A stretch of DNA of 64,000 nucleotides, from contig CAZCLA010000016.1 in NCBI GenBank assembly GCA_964499285.1, positions 1-64,000 on the forward strand, given 5' to 3'. The position numbers were made by a program, and so were the translations under genes. Within the stretch, counting starts at the first letter, position 1. Every line of letters begins with the position of its first letter. This stretch comes from JAGFIY01 sp964499285 (GTDB lineage Bacteria > Bacteroidota > Ignavibacteria > Ignavibacteriales > Melioribacteraceae). The notes under the pieces are model-generated. The model saw only the letters and a list, made by a program, of their open reading frames with translations. It did no database searches and had not been told where the DNA came from. Of this stretch, positions 50,183 through 60,300 are shown piece after piece.

Positions 50183-51010
50183 CTAGTTTTTTCTTCTCTT
50201 AATAATGTATTTGTTTGAATCCAATTTTTTCTTTCTGGTTTTTAATCCTTTTGCCTTTTGACCCCAAGGTGAAACAGGATGTCCGCCGCCCGAAGTTTTT
50301 CCTTCACCGCCACCCATTGGATGATCTACAGGGTTCATTGCAACACCTCTTACTTTTGGTCTTCTACCCAACCAACGACTTCTTCCGGCTTTACCCAGAC
50401 TTATGTTTTCATTATCCGTATTACCAACTGAGCCGTATGTAGCCATACATTCAAGACTAATCATTCTTACTTCACCGGAAGGCATTTTTAATTGAGCATA
50501 TTTTCCTTCCTTGGCAAGAAGTTGAATACTGCTACCTGCTGATCTTCCGATCTGTCCCCCTTTGCCGGGTTTCAGTTCAACGTTGTGAAGGAAGCTTCCT
50601 AGAGGAAGATCTCTCAACTTAAGAGCGTTTCCCACTTTAATTTCACTTCCGGGCCCCGACATAACAGTATCACCGGTTTTGAGTCCATTTGGAGCGATGA
50701 TGTATCTTTTTTCACCATCAGTATAATGCAGTAAAGCAATTCTTGCACTTCTGTTTGGATCATACTCAATTGAAAAAACTTTAGCAGGAATTCCGTGTTT
50801 ATTTCTCTTGAAATCTATGATTCTTAATTTTCTCTTATGACCGCCGCCTCTAAATCTTGTAGTAATTCTTCCTTGATTATTTCTACCACCAGATTTTTTT
50901 AGCGAAACAGTAAGTGATTTTTCCGGAGCCGTTTTGGTAATTTCATCAAATGCTGAAATTGACATAAAACGTGTGCCGGGTGTATTTGGTTTTAATTTTC
51001 TAATAGCCAT
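50183..51010 (-). CDS. rplB: 50S ribosomal protein L2
   Basis: 275 residues. GGRNNQGRITTRFRGGGHKR is the N-terminal rRNA-binding block, and VAMNPVDHPMGGGEGKTSGG holds the conserved His needed near the peptidyl transferase centre. It is 19 bases after rplW. Confidence 0.98.
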   Translation of the reverse strand: MAIRKLKPNTPGTRFMSISAFDEITKTAPEKSLTVSLKKSGGRNNQGRITTRFRGGGHKRKLRIIDFKRNKHGIPAKVFSIEYDPNRSARIALLHYTDGEKRYIIAPNGLKTGDTVMSGPGSEIKVGNALKLRDLPLGSFLHNVELKPGKGGQIGRSAGSSIQLLAKEGKYAQLKMPSGEVRMISLECMATYGSVGNTDNENISLGKAGRSRWLGRRPKVRGVAMNPVDHPMGGGEGKTSGGGHPVSPWGQKAKGLKTRKKKLDSNKYIIKRRKN

Positions 51011-51029
51011 TATCTAAGCTCCAATTCCT

Positions 51030-51323
51030 CTAAACTTCCCCAAAGATATCAATGGTTTGACCTTCTTTAATTGTAACAATCGCTTTTTTGTACTGAGGTG
51101 TTTTGCCAGTAAATCTTCCTTTTCTTGTAAATTGCGTTCTATTCTTACCTTTGTATTTTATAGTATTTATATCAACAACATCTACATCAAATTTTTTCTT
51201 GATCACTTTTGCAATTTCAATCTTGTTAGCATCTACTGCAACAACAAACCCATATTTATTGGTCTTCTCGGTAATTTCTGTCATCTTTTCGGTAACAAGC
51301 GGTCTAATTAGTACATTACGCAT
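51030..51323 (-). CDS. rplW: 50S ribosomal protein L23
   Basis: 97 residues. LIRPLVTEKMTEITEKTNKY, then IEIAKVIKKKFDVDVVDINT and GKNRTQFTRKGRFTGKTPQY. L23 is the trigger factor and SRP docking site at the exit tunnel. It lies 17 bases after rplD. Confidence 0.97.
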   Translation of the reverse strand: MRNVLIRPLVTEKMTEITEKTNKYGFVVAVDANKIEIAKVIKKKFDVDVVDINTIKYKGKNRTQFTRKGRFTGKTPQYKKAIVTIKEGQTIDIFGEV

Positions 51324-51340
51324 TTCTTAATTCCTATCTC

Positions 51341-51967
51341 TTAGTTAAGCAAACTTTCAATTTTTGCAACAGCACCTTTTTGAAGGATCAACACTTGACT
51401 GTTTAACACATCGTAAGTATTTGCTTTAGATGCTTCTAAAGTTTTCACTTTTGCTATGTTTTTACCGGATTTATAAACTACTTCTTGAAAATCTCCCGTC
51501 AAAACCAACGATTTTTTACCGTAAACATTAAGCGAATTAAGTATTGAGGCAAAATCTTTTGTTTTAGGTAATTCAAAATTAAAATCCTCAACAACTATAA
51601 TTTGCTCTGCTTTTGCTTTATGACTGAAAGCTGATTTGAGTGCAAGTTGTTTTACTTTCTTGTTCAATTTCTGACGGTAATTTCTTGGTTTAGGACCAAA
51701 AATAGTACCTCCTCCAATCCACAATGGGGATCTTGTCGTACCTGCTCTTGCAGTACCTCGTCCTTTCTGTCTCCAAGGTTTTTTACCGCCGCCTCTAACT
51801 TCGGATCTTTCTTTTGTTTTATGAGTTCCCTGTCTTTGATTTGCCAAATAAGCTTTTACCGACAAATAAATTACATGATCATTGGGTTCAATTCCGAATA
51901 TATTATCCGATAGTTCAACAGATTCACCGGATTTACTGCCGTCAATTTTATATACGTCTAGTTTCAT
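51341..51967 (-). CDS. rplD: 50S ribosomal protein L4
   Basis: 208 residues from ATG 51967; an in-frame TTG directly after the rplC stop is possible. The tunnel loop reads SEVRGGGKKPWRQKGRGTAR and RSPLWIGGGTIFGPKPRNY. In enterobacteria L4 controls the S10 operon. The C-terminal domain ends VAKIESLL. Confidence 0.97.
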   Translation of the reverse strand: MKLDVYKIDGSKSGESVELSDNIFGIEPNDHVIYLSVKAYLANQRQGTHKTKERSEVRGGGKKPWRQKGRGTARAGTTRSPLWIGGGTIFGPKPRNYRQKLNKKVKQLALKSAFSHKAKAEQIIVVEDFNFELPKTKDFASILNSLNVYGKKSLVLTGDFQEVVYKSGKNIAKVKTLEASKANTYDVLNSQVLILQKGAVAKIESLLN

Positions 51968-51976
51968 AATATCCAA

Positions 51977-52597
51977 CTACTTATTTAATTCTACTATTGA
52001 ATTGATTGAACCGGGAACAGCGCCTTTCACCATTATCAGGTTCTTTTCGACATCTACTTTTACAACTCTAAGATTTTTAACGGTTGTTTTTGTATTGCCA
52101 GTCCTTCCTGCCATTCTTGTACCTTTAAAAACTCTAGAAGGATATGAACTAGATCCAATTGACCCAGGAGCTCTTAATCTATCACTTTGTCCGTGGGTTG
52201 TTCCGCCAACACCGCCAAAGCCGTGACGTCGCATAACACCTTGAAAACCTTTACCTTTACTTATCCCCGTTACCTTAACATTTTCGCCGGCTGCAAATAA
52301 TTCGGCTTTTATTTCATCACCAACTTTAAATTCTTTTACATCGAAGTTTCTAAACTCTTTAACAATAGCCGCCGGTGTAAGTTTATTTTTTTTATAATTT
52401 TCAATTTGTGCTTTGTTAAGATGTTTCTCTTTTCTCTCTCCGAAACCAAGAGTTAATGATTCATAACCATCTTTTTCCTTTGTTTTTATCTGAACAACCT
52501 TACACGGTCCAGCTTGAATAACGGTTACAGGAACAAGCTGTCCGTCATCAATAAAAACACTAGTCATACCAATTTTTTTCCCAATTAAACCAGGCAT
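51977..52597 (-). CDS. rplC: 50S ribosomal protein L3
   Basis: 206 residues. PGLIGKKIGMTSVFIDDGQL begins the protein. The central extension that reaches toward the peptidyl transferase centre is KGFQGVMRRHGFGGVGGTTH, with the conserved Gln that is methylated in E. coli in TTHGQSDRLR. It is 12 bases after rpsJ. Confidence 0.98.
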   Translation of the reverse strand: MPGLIGKKIGMTSVFIDDGQLVPVTVIQAGPCKVVQIKTKEKDGYESLTLGFGERKEKHLNKAQIENYKKNKLTPAAIVKEFRNFDVKEFKVGDEIKAELFAAGENVKVTGISKGKGFQGVMRRHGFGGVGGTTHGQSDRLRAPGSIGSSSYPSRVFKGTRMAGRTGNTKTTVKNLRVVKVDVEKNLIMVKGAVPGSINSIVELNK

Positions 52598-52609
52598 TTT
52601 GTTCTATCC

Positions 52610-52918
52610 TTATAACTTAATCTCAATATCAACACCCGCCGGAATTTCGAGCTTACTTAATGAGTCGACGGTTTTGTTATTAGAGTTATGAATATCAATA
52701 ATTCTCTTATGTGCTCGAATTTCAAACTGCTCTCGAGATTTTTTATCAACATGAGGAGAGCGTAGTACAGTAAAAACAGTTCTTTTCGTCGGTAACGGTA
52801 TCGGTCCGCTGACGACAGCACCGGTACTTTTTACCGTCTTGATAATCTTTTCAGTCGATTTATCAATCAATATGTGATCATATGATTTTAGCTTAATTCT
52901 AATCTTTTGACCGGGCAA
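52610..52918 (-). CDS. rpsJ: 30S ribosomal protein S10 (NusE)
   Basis: 102 residues from TTG 52918, with AAGGAGAG seven bases upstream. KIRIKLKSYDHILIDKSTEK and GPIPLPTKRTVFTVLRSPHV are the family blocks. S10 also acts as the transcription antitermination factor NusE. It opens the S10 section, after a hairpin that follows tuf. Confidence 0.98.
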   Translation of the reverse strand: MPGQKIRIKLKSYDHILIDKSTEKIIKTVKSTGAVVSGPIPLPTKRTVFTVLRSPHVDKKSREQFEIRAHKRIIDIHNSNNKTVDSLSKLEIPAGVDIEIKL

Positions 52919-52940
52919 TTTATCTCTCCTTAAACTTTCG

Positions 52941-52967
52941 AAAATAAGGGAGACTTATAGTCTCCCT
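52941..52967 (-). terminator. Intrinsic terminator between tuf and rpsJ
   Basis: A perfect 9-bp stem (AGGGAGACT/AGTCTCCCT) with a 3-base loop is followed by TATTTT on the minus strand, 18 bases after the tuf stop. The U tract is short, so it may reduce rather than abolish transcription into the S10 section. Confidence 0.75.
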
Positions 52968-52985
52968 CACAATTACTTCTTTTTT

Positions 52986-54191
52986 TTATTCAAATATTTT
53001 AGTTACAACACCAGCACCAACTGTTCTGCCGCCTTCACGGATAGCAAATCGTAAACCTTCTTCCATAGCTATTTCGCTGATGAGTTTAACTTTCAATTTT
53101 ACATTATCACCTGGCATAACCATTTCGGTACCTTCCGGTAATTCTGCAACACCGGTTACGTCGGTTGTTCTGAAATAGAACTGTGGTCTATAACCGTTAA
53201 AGAACGGTGTATGACGTCCGCCTTCATCTTTTGAAAGGATATATACTTCACCTTCAAAATGTGTGTGAGGTGTAATAGAGCCCGGTTTTGCGAGTACCAT
53301 TCCTCTTTGAATTTCGTTTTTATCAACGCCTCTCATCAGGATACCAGCATTATCACCTGCAATAGCACTATCAAGTTCTTTTCTAAACATTTCAATTCCG
53401 GTAACAACAGTCTTTTTATGAACACCGAGACCAATCAATTCAATTTCTTCGTTTAATTTAATTTCACCTCTTTCAACACGACCAGTTGCAACAGTTCCAC
53501 GGCCTGTTATTGAGAAAACGTCCTCGACAGGCATTAGGAAAGGTTTATCTGCTTCTCTTTCAGGGATAGGAATATATTCGTCAACAGCATTCATTAGTTC
53601 CCAAACACAATTGTAACGAGGATCATCAGGAGCCGCATCGCTGGAGCCTGCTTCCAAAGCTTGAAGTGCAGATCCCTTGATTATCGGAATTTCATCTCCT
53701 GGGAATTCATATTCCGTTAACAATTCTCTTAATTCCATTTCAACGAGGTCAATTAATTCTTCATCATCTACCAAATCAACTTTATTCATGAAAACTACGA
53801 TTCTAGGAACACCAACCTGACGTGCCAATAAGATGTGCTCTCTTGTTTGAGGCATTGGACCGTCTGTAGCAGCAACAACAAGAATAGCACCGTCCATCTG
53901 AGCAGCACCAGTAATCATGTTTTTCACGTAGTCAGCGTGACCGGGACAATCAACGTGAGCATAATGTCGTTTTTCTGTAGAATACTCAACATGCGCTGTT
54001 GCGATAGTAATACCTCTTTCTCTTTCTTCAGGGGCATTATCGATACTATCAAAGCTTCTAAGCTCAGATAAGCCTTTCTTACCAAGAGCCATTGTGATAG
54101 CAGCAGTTAATGTGGTTTTTCCGTGGTCAACGTGACCAATAGTACCTATATTAACGTGAGGCTTACTCCTATCAAATTTTGCTTTTGCCAT
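52986..54191 (-). CDS. tuf: Elongation factor Tu
   Basis: 401 residues. The GTPase motifs are GHVDHGKT, DCPGHADY and NKVD, and the switch region ITIATAHVEY is intact. Domain II and III blocks (FSITGRGTVATGRVERGEIK, MPGDNVKLKVKL, AIREGGRTVGAGVV) are complete. It delivers aminoacyl-tRNA. AAGGAG precedes ATG 54191. It is the only tuf copy in the window. Confidence 0.99.
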   Translation of the reverse strand: MAKAKFDRSKPHVNIGTIGHVDHGKTTLTAAITMALGKKGLSELRSFDSIDNAPEERERGITIATAHVEYSTEKRHYAHVDCPGHADYVKNMITGAAQMDGAILVVAATDGPMPQTREHILLARQVGVPRIVVFMNKVDLVDDEELIDLVEMELRELLTEYEFPGDEIPIIKGSALQALEAGSSDAAPDDPRYNCVWELMNAVDEYIPIPEREADKPFLMPVEDVFSITGRGTVATGRVERGEIKLNEEIELIGLGVHKKTVVTGIEMFRKELDSAIAGDNAGILMRGVDKNEIQRGMVLAKPGSITPHTHFEGEVYILSKDEGGRHTPFFNGYRPQFYFRTTDVTGVAELPEGTEMVMPGDNVKLKVKLISEIAMEEGLRFAIREGGRTVGAGVVTKIFE

Positions 54192-54241
54192 TCTTTACTC
54201 CTTAGATATTTATTTTATTTCCAATTTGATTAAATTTTTAT

Positions 54242-56338
54242 TTATGCTGTCGCCGATTTTTTATATTGGCTTTTTTCCGAAATTTCATCTGCGACTGACT
54301 GCGGAACCGGAGAATAATGTGAAAACTGCATTGTATAAATTGCTCTTCCTTGAGTCATAGATCTTAAAGTCGTAGCATAGCCAAACATTGTTGCTAATGG
54401 AACAGTTGCTCTAATTACTTGAGCATCTCTCCTTGAAGCAAAGCCTTCAATTTTCCCTCTTCTTGAGTTTAAATCACCCATCACATCTCCTAAATATTCT
54501 TCGGGAGAGGTAACTTCCACCGCCATCATTGGTTCCAATAAAATCGGTTTAGCTTTTTTAGATCCTTCTCTAAAAGCCATCGATCCGGCAACCTTAAAAG
54601 ATATTTCATCCGAGTCAACATCATGATAGGAACCATCAAATAATTTTACTTTAATATCAACCATCGGATAACCTGCAATAACGCCGTTTTTCATCGCATC
54701 CTGGATACCGTTTGAAACAGGTGTAATATATTCTTTTGGAATAGCACCGCCAACGATAGCATTTTCAAATTCGTATCCTTTCCCGGGTTCGTTTGGTTCA
54801 ATTTCGATCCAAACGTGTCCAAACTTACCACGACCACCGGTTTGCTTCGCAAATTTTCCTTCGGATTTCACTTTTTCGCTAATTGTTTCCCTATAAGCAA
54901 CCTGAGGTTTACCAACATTTGCTTCCACCTTGAATTCTCTTTTCATTCTATCAACAAGAATTTCAAGATGAAGTTCGCCCATACCGCTTATTAAAGTTTG
55001 GCCTGTCTCATCATCAACTTTAACTTTAAAAGTCGGATCTTCGTCAGAAAGTTTGACTAATGATTCCGAAAGTTTATCCTGATCGGCTTTTGTTTTAGGT
55101 TCAATTGCGATCTGAATCACCGGTTCCGGAAAAGCCATTTGTTCAAGAATAATCGGGTCGTCTTCTGTACACAGAGTGTCGCCAGTTTTCGTATATTTAA
55201 GACCAACGATAGCCGCAATATCACCTGCTCTAATCTCATCCATATCTTCGCGTCTGTTCGCGTGCATAAGAAGAACTCTTCCAATTCGTTCTTTCTTATC
55301 TGCAACTGCATTATAAATATAAGATCCTGATTTCAAAGTACCGCTGTAAACTCGAACATATGTGAGTTTTCCAACATATGGATCAGTCATAATCTTAAAT
55401 GCAAGACCTGTAAATTTTTCTTTCGGGTCCAGTTTTCTGACAACATCATCATTTTTATGAATATGATGTGCATGAAGTTCGTTGAAATCGACCGGTGAAG
55501 GAAGATATTCAACAACTGCATCGAGAAGTTTTTGGACTCCTTTATTTTTAAATGAAGAACCACAAAGAACGGGTACAATTTTCAATTGGATCGTAGCCTC
55601 TCTGAGAACCGTCGATACTTCTTCTGATGTAATTTCTTCGCCTTCGAGATATTTTTCAAGAAGAGAATCATCAACTTCAGAAACCGCTTCAAGCATTAAT
55701 GTTCTATATTTATTTGCAAGAGGTTTTAGGTCCGCAGGAATTTCAATATCTTCAAAAGTAGCGCCTAAAGTATCATCGTGATACATTCTTGCTTTCATCG
55801 AAATTAGATCGATAACGCCGGCGAACAAATCACCTTCACCTATAGGCAAAGTTATCGGTACAGCATTTGCTTTAAGTCTCTCTTTCATCATATCTACTGC
55901 GTGATAAAAGTCAGCACCTATTCTATCCATTTTATTTATGAAAGCAATTCGCGGAACTTTATATTTATCTGCTTGTCTCCATACCGTTTCGGACTGAGGT
56001 TCAACTCCACCAACAGCACAAAACAATGCAATAGCTCCGTCAAGTACTCTTAATGATCTTTCAACTTCAACCGTAAAATCCACGTGCCCCGGCGTATCAA
56101 TAATATTGATTTGATGATCTTTCCATGAGGCTGTGGTTGCTGCGCTCGTAATAGTAATTCCTCTTTCTTTTTCCTGTTCCATCCAATCCATGGTGGCAGC
56201 ACCGTCGTGTACTTCACCAATTCTATGCACCTTACCGGTATAATAAAGTATTCGCTCAGTTGTCGTTGTTTTACCAGCATCAATGTGAGCCATTATACCG
56301 ATGTTTCTAACTTTATTTATGTCAACTCTTTTAGACAT
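54242..56338 (-). CDS. fusA: Elongation factor G
   Basis: 698 residues. GTPase motifs AHIDAGKTTT, DTPGHVDF and NKMDR are present. Domain IV, which enters the decoding site, includes YRETISEKVKSEGKFAKQTG and GRGKFGHVWIEIEPNEPGKG. It drives translocation after peptide bond formation. It lies between rpsG and tuf in classic str order. Confidence 0.98.
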   Translation of the reverse strand: MSKRVDINKVRNIGIMAHIDAGKTTTTERILYYTGKVHRIGEVHDGAATMDWMEQEKERGITITSAATTASWKDHQINIIDTPGHVDFTVEVERSLRVLDGAIALFCAVGGVEPQSETVWRQADKYKVPRIAFINKMDRIGADFYHAVDMMKERLKANAVPITLPIGEGDLFAGVIDLISMKARMYHDDTLGATFEDIEIPADLKPLANKYRTLMLEAVSEVDDSLLEKYLEGEEITSEEVSTVLREATIQLKIVPVLCGSSFKNKGVQKLLDAVVEYLPSPVDFNELHAHHIHKNDDVVRKLDPKEKFTGLAFKIMTDPYVGKLTYVRVYSGTLKSGSYIYNAVADKKERIGRVLLMHANRREDMDEIRAGDIAAIVGLKYTKTGDTLCTEDDPIILEQMAFPEPVIQIAIEPKTKADQDKLSESLVKLSDEDPTFKVKVDDETGQTLISGMGELHLEILVDRMKREFKVEANVGKPQVAYRETISEKVKSEGKFAKQTGGRGKFGHVWIEIEPNEPGKGYEFENAIVGGAIPKEYITPVSNGIQDAMKNGVIAGYPMVDIKVKLFDGSYHDVDSDEISFKVAGSMAFREGSKKAKPILLEPMMAVEVTSPEEYLGDVMGDLNSRRGKIEGFASRRDAQVIRATVPLATMFGYATTLRSMTQGRAIYTMQFSHYSPVPQSVADEISEKSQYKKSATA

Positions 56339-56362
56339 TTTTCGTTTTTGCCTTCCTAATCC

Positions 56363-56830
56363 TTACCATTTATAATGGGCAAAAGCTTTATTCGCCTCTG
56401 CCATTCTGTGGACATCTTCTTTCTTTTTAACCGATGGTCCGTCGCCATTTGCAGCAGCCATTAATTCAGCGGCAAGCTTTGCAGACATGGATTTATCTTT
56501 TCTATCACGTGAATAATTTCTAATCCATCTTAAAGCAAGAGCAACTCTTCTTTCCGGGCGAACTTCCATAGGAACTTGATAAGTTGCACCGCCAACTCTT
56601 CGACTTCTAACTTCAACTAGTGGTTGAACGTTGCTTACTGCTTTCTTAAAAATCTCTATTGCAGGTTTTTTAGTCTTCTGTTCAATCAAGTCAAAAGTAT
56701 CGTAGATCATTTTACGTGTAGTTGATTTTTTACCATCCCACATCATGTAGTTGATAAACTTTGCAACCAGAACATCGTTGTACTTTGGATCCGGTTTAAT
56801 AAACTGTTTTTCAGATTTTCTTTTTCTCAT
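56363..56830 (-). CDS. rpsG: 30S ribosomal protein S7
   Basis: 155 residues. RKRKSEKQFIKPDPKYNDVL begins it; ARTI-like RPERRVALALRWIRNYSRDR and the C-terminal DVHRMAEANKAFAHYKW complete it. S7 nucleates the 30S head and contacts E-site tRNA. It starts two bases after the rpsL stop. Confidence 0.98.
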   Translation of the reverse strand: MRKRKSEKQFIKPDPKYNDVLVAKFINYMMWDGKKSTTRKMIYDTFDLIEQKTKKPAIEIFKKAVSNVQPLVEVRSRRVGGATYQVPMEVRPERRVALALRWIRNYSRDRKDKSMSAKLAAELMAAANGDGPSVKKKEDVHRMAEANKAFAHYKW

Positions 56831-56832
56831 AA

Positions 56833-57210
56833 CTATTTAGCTTTTGGTTTTTTTGTTCCGTACTTAGAGCGACCTTGTTTTCTGTCTTCGACCCCGCTTG
56901 TATCCAAAGTTCCTCTCAGAATATGATAACGAACGCCAGGTAAATCTTTAACTCTTCCTCCTCTAATCATAACTATAGAGTGCTCTTGAAGGTTGTGACC
57001 TTCACCGGGTATATAAGCAGTAACTTCGATTCCGTTCGTTAACCTTACTCTTGCAACCTTTCTTAGTGCAGAGTTTGGTTTCTTCGGAGTAGTGGTATAA
57101 ACTCTCGTGCAAACTCCTCTTTTTTGAGGACAGTTCTGCATAGCTGGAGCTTTGCTCTTCGACAGAATTACCTTCCTACCTTTTCTAACCAACTGGTTTA
57201 TTGTTGGCAC
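56833..57210 (-). CDS. rpsL: 30S ribosomal protein S12
   Basis: 125 residues from GTG 57210, with GGAGG seven bases upstream. The decoding-site loops are TPKKPNSALRK and GRVKDLPGVRYHI. The lysines at the classic streptomycin-resistance positions are unchanged, so the sequence is of the sensitive type. It is the first gene after the strong promoter at 57259-57287. Confidence 0.98.
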   Translation of the reverse strand: MPTINQLVRKGRKVILSKSKAPAMQNCPQKRGVCTRVYTTTPKKPNSALRKVARVRLTNGIEVTAYIPGEGHNLQEHSIVMIRGGRVKDLPGVRYHILRGTLDTSGVEDRKQGRSKYGTKKPKAK

Positions 57211-57258
57211 GTAAAATCCTCCGTAACTTTAAGTTAGTTCAACAAAATTCAGACTCTC

Positions 57259-57287
57259 AATATAGATATATTTGTTTTTTTTGTCAA
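57259..57287 (-). promoter_or_regulatory. Strong sigma-70 promoter of the str operon
   Basis: On the minus strand TTGACA (-35, perfect) and TATATT (-10, five of six) are 17 bases apart, between rpoC and rpsL. The leader before GTG 57210 is about 40 bases. The Bacteroidetes TTTG/TAnnTTTG promoter form is not evident here. Confidence 0.8.
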
Positions 57288-57321
57288 GAAACGAATATGC
57301 TATTTTCGAGCATTACAAGCG

Positions 57322-60300
57322 TTATTCTACGCTTTGTCCTTCTTTAACTTCTTCGCTTTCTTCTATCTCGTCCTGTGCTACTTTTTCTTCTTCTGTAAGA
57401 ATTAATTTTTTGTATTTCTTAAGCCCTGTTCCAGCCGGAATCAAGTGACCCATAACAACATTCTCCTTTAAACCGATTAGGTAATCAACTTTAGCTTCAG
57501 TAGCCGCATTAGTTAATACCTTTGTTGTCTCTTGGAAGGATGCTGCTGAGATAAAGCTTTCAGTTGAAAGTGCTGCTTGAGTTATCCCTAACAAAATATT
57601 ATCGAAAGTTGCGGGATCGGCATCTCTAACAACCATCTGCTCTTTTTCTTTTCTAACAAGGTCAGCATTGATTTCTCTAGCTTTTGCTTTGGATATAAGA
57701 TCACCCATATGCAATTTAGATTGTCCGGGATCCTCTACATAAACAAGGGATTGAACTCTTTCATTTTCCAGAATGAATATATTTCTATTCACTAGATCTT
57801 CTTCGATAAAGTTAGTATCACCTGATGATATAACTCTTAATTTTTGAAGCATTTGTTTTACAATTATCTCAATATGCTTATCGTTAATCTTTACACCCTG
57901 CAGACGGTAAACATCTTGAATTTCATTGACAAGATATTCTTGGACGGCGTTTGTTCCTTTAATCTTTAATATATCGTGTGGATCAATCGGCCCATCAGTG
58001 ATTTTCTCACCCGCAGGAATTTCATCTCCTTCCTGAACTAGAATATGCTTTCCGTAAGCGATGTTATATACTTTTTGATCCAGCTTATCAAATGATTCAA
58101 CAATAATTTCTCTTGAACCTTTCTTCTTTGCACCAAATTTAACAACGCCTTCAATTTCTGAAACAACTGCAGGATCATGAGGGCTTCGGGCTTCAAACAA
58201 TTCAGTAACCCTTGGCAATCCACCTGTGATATCTCTTGTTTTTGAGGCTTGCTTTGAAATTTTTGCAAGGACTGTACCTGCTTGAACAACCTCGTTTTCG
58301 TCAACTGAAAGATAAGCACCTGTCGGTAAGTTGAATACTTTCTCTTCGCCATTATCTTGGACAATTACCAAACTTGGAGTGTAAGCTTTATCTTTCGATT
58401 CAATAACAACTTTTTGAACGTGACCGGTTTGATCATCGCTAACTTGCTGCAAGGTAACTTTATCAACTAGGTCTCTGAACATGACTCGCCCGCCGATATC
58501 CGTTAAGATAACAGCGTTATATGGATCATGGTTGTAAAGAGACTGCCCGGGTTTTACTTGCTGTCCTTCATTAACAGTAAGCTCGGCACCATAAGGGATA
58601 TCGTATTTTTTAATTTGTCTGTCATCGTCATCATAAATTCCAATTGAACCCCTTCTTCCGGTGACAACTTTAACCTTTCCGAAGAAGTCTTTCTTCTCTA
58701 CGTAAGCAATCTTCTCAAATTTAACAGTACCGGCTACGTTCGATTCAACTTGGGATTGACTTGCAATGCGCGAGGATGTACCACCCAAATGGAATGTTCT
58801 AAGCGTTAGCTGAGTTCCGGGTTCACCGATTGATTGTGCAGCAATAATACCAACCGATTCTCCGATTTCCACTAAGTGACCTGTCGTGAGGTTTCGTCCG
58901 TAACATTTTGCGCAAACTCCTCGATGTGATTCGCAAGTGAGCACTGTACGAATATAAACCGTATCTATATTTGCTTCATCAATCTGTTCAGCTATTGACT
59001 CTGTTATCAATTCGCCGGCTTCAATAAGTAACTCATCAGTTTTCGGATCATATATATCTTCTTGAGCAACACGTCCTGTAATTCTTTCAGCAAGAGGTTC
59101 TCTTTCTAATTCAACATCTTTAAGTGCAGAAATATACACACCACGAATAGTACCGCAGTCAACTTCGGAAATGATCACGTCTTGAGCAACATCGCATAAT
59201 CTTCTAGTTAGATAGCCTGCATCAGCTGTTTTCAAAGCAGTATCGGCAAGACCTTTTCGCGCACCGTGAGTTGATATAAAATACTCGAGCACGCTCAATC
59301 CCTCTTTAAAGTTTGCAACAATCGGGTTTTCAATAATTTCACCTGACTGTCCGGTCAAACTTTTCTGAGGTTTCATCATCAATCCTCTCATACCCGCTAG
59401 CTGCCTTACTTGCTCTTGCGAACCTCGAGCGCCGGAATCAACCATCATATGCAAAGAGTTGAAGCCTTGCTGATCGGTTTTAATTCTTTCCATCAAGGAC
59501 TTACTGACGTTGTTTGTTGTATGAGTCCAAACGTCAATAATTTTATTGTATCGTTCCGCATCGGTTATTAGACCTTGCTCGTGTTCACTCATAATAGATC
59601 CAACTTTTTTGTTTGAATCATTAATGAGTGTTTCTTTTTCATCGGGAACGATCATATCGCTGAAACTAATTGAAATTCCGGCAGCAGTTGCATATCTGTA
59701 GCCAATGTCTTTTAAGTCATCGAGAAATTGAGCTGTTCTCTTATTCCCCAGTTTAATGAACATTTTATAAATAAAACCGCTGAAAACTTTTTTTACAAGA
59801 AGTTCGTTAAAATATCCCATTTCTTCGGGAACAATTGAATTAAATATCACTCTTCCAACGGTAGTATCAATAAAATTACCATTTACTCTGACTTGTATTC
59901 TTGCGTGAAGATCCACAACACCACTGTTCTTAGCTATCAGTACTTCCTCGAAACTGTTGAACTTCATTCCCTGACCTTTTGCTCCAGGTCTTACTTTAGT
60001 AAGATAGTAGCATCCCAAAACTATATCCTGTGTTGGAACAACAATCGGGCTGCCGTTTTGAGGAGACAAAATGTTATGGCTCGAAAGCATCAATAACGAA
60101 GCTTCCAATTGAGCTTCGTAAGAGAGCGGTACGTGAACAGCCATTTGGTCGCCGTCAAAGTCAGCGTTAAACGCAGTACAAACCATCGGGTGAAGCTGAA
60201 TTGCTTTGCCGTCAATCAGTATCGGTTGAAATGCTTGGATACCAAGTCTGTGAAGAGTTGGTGCTCGGTTTAATAAAACTGGGTGTCCTTGAATTAATTT

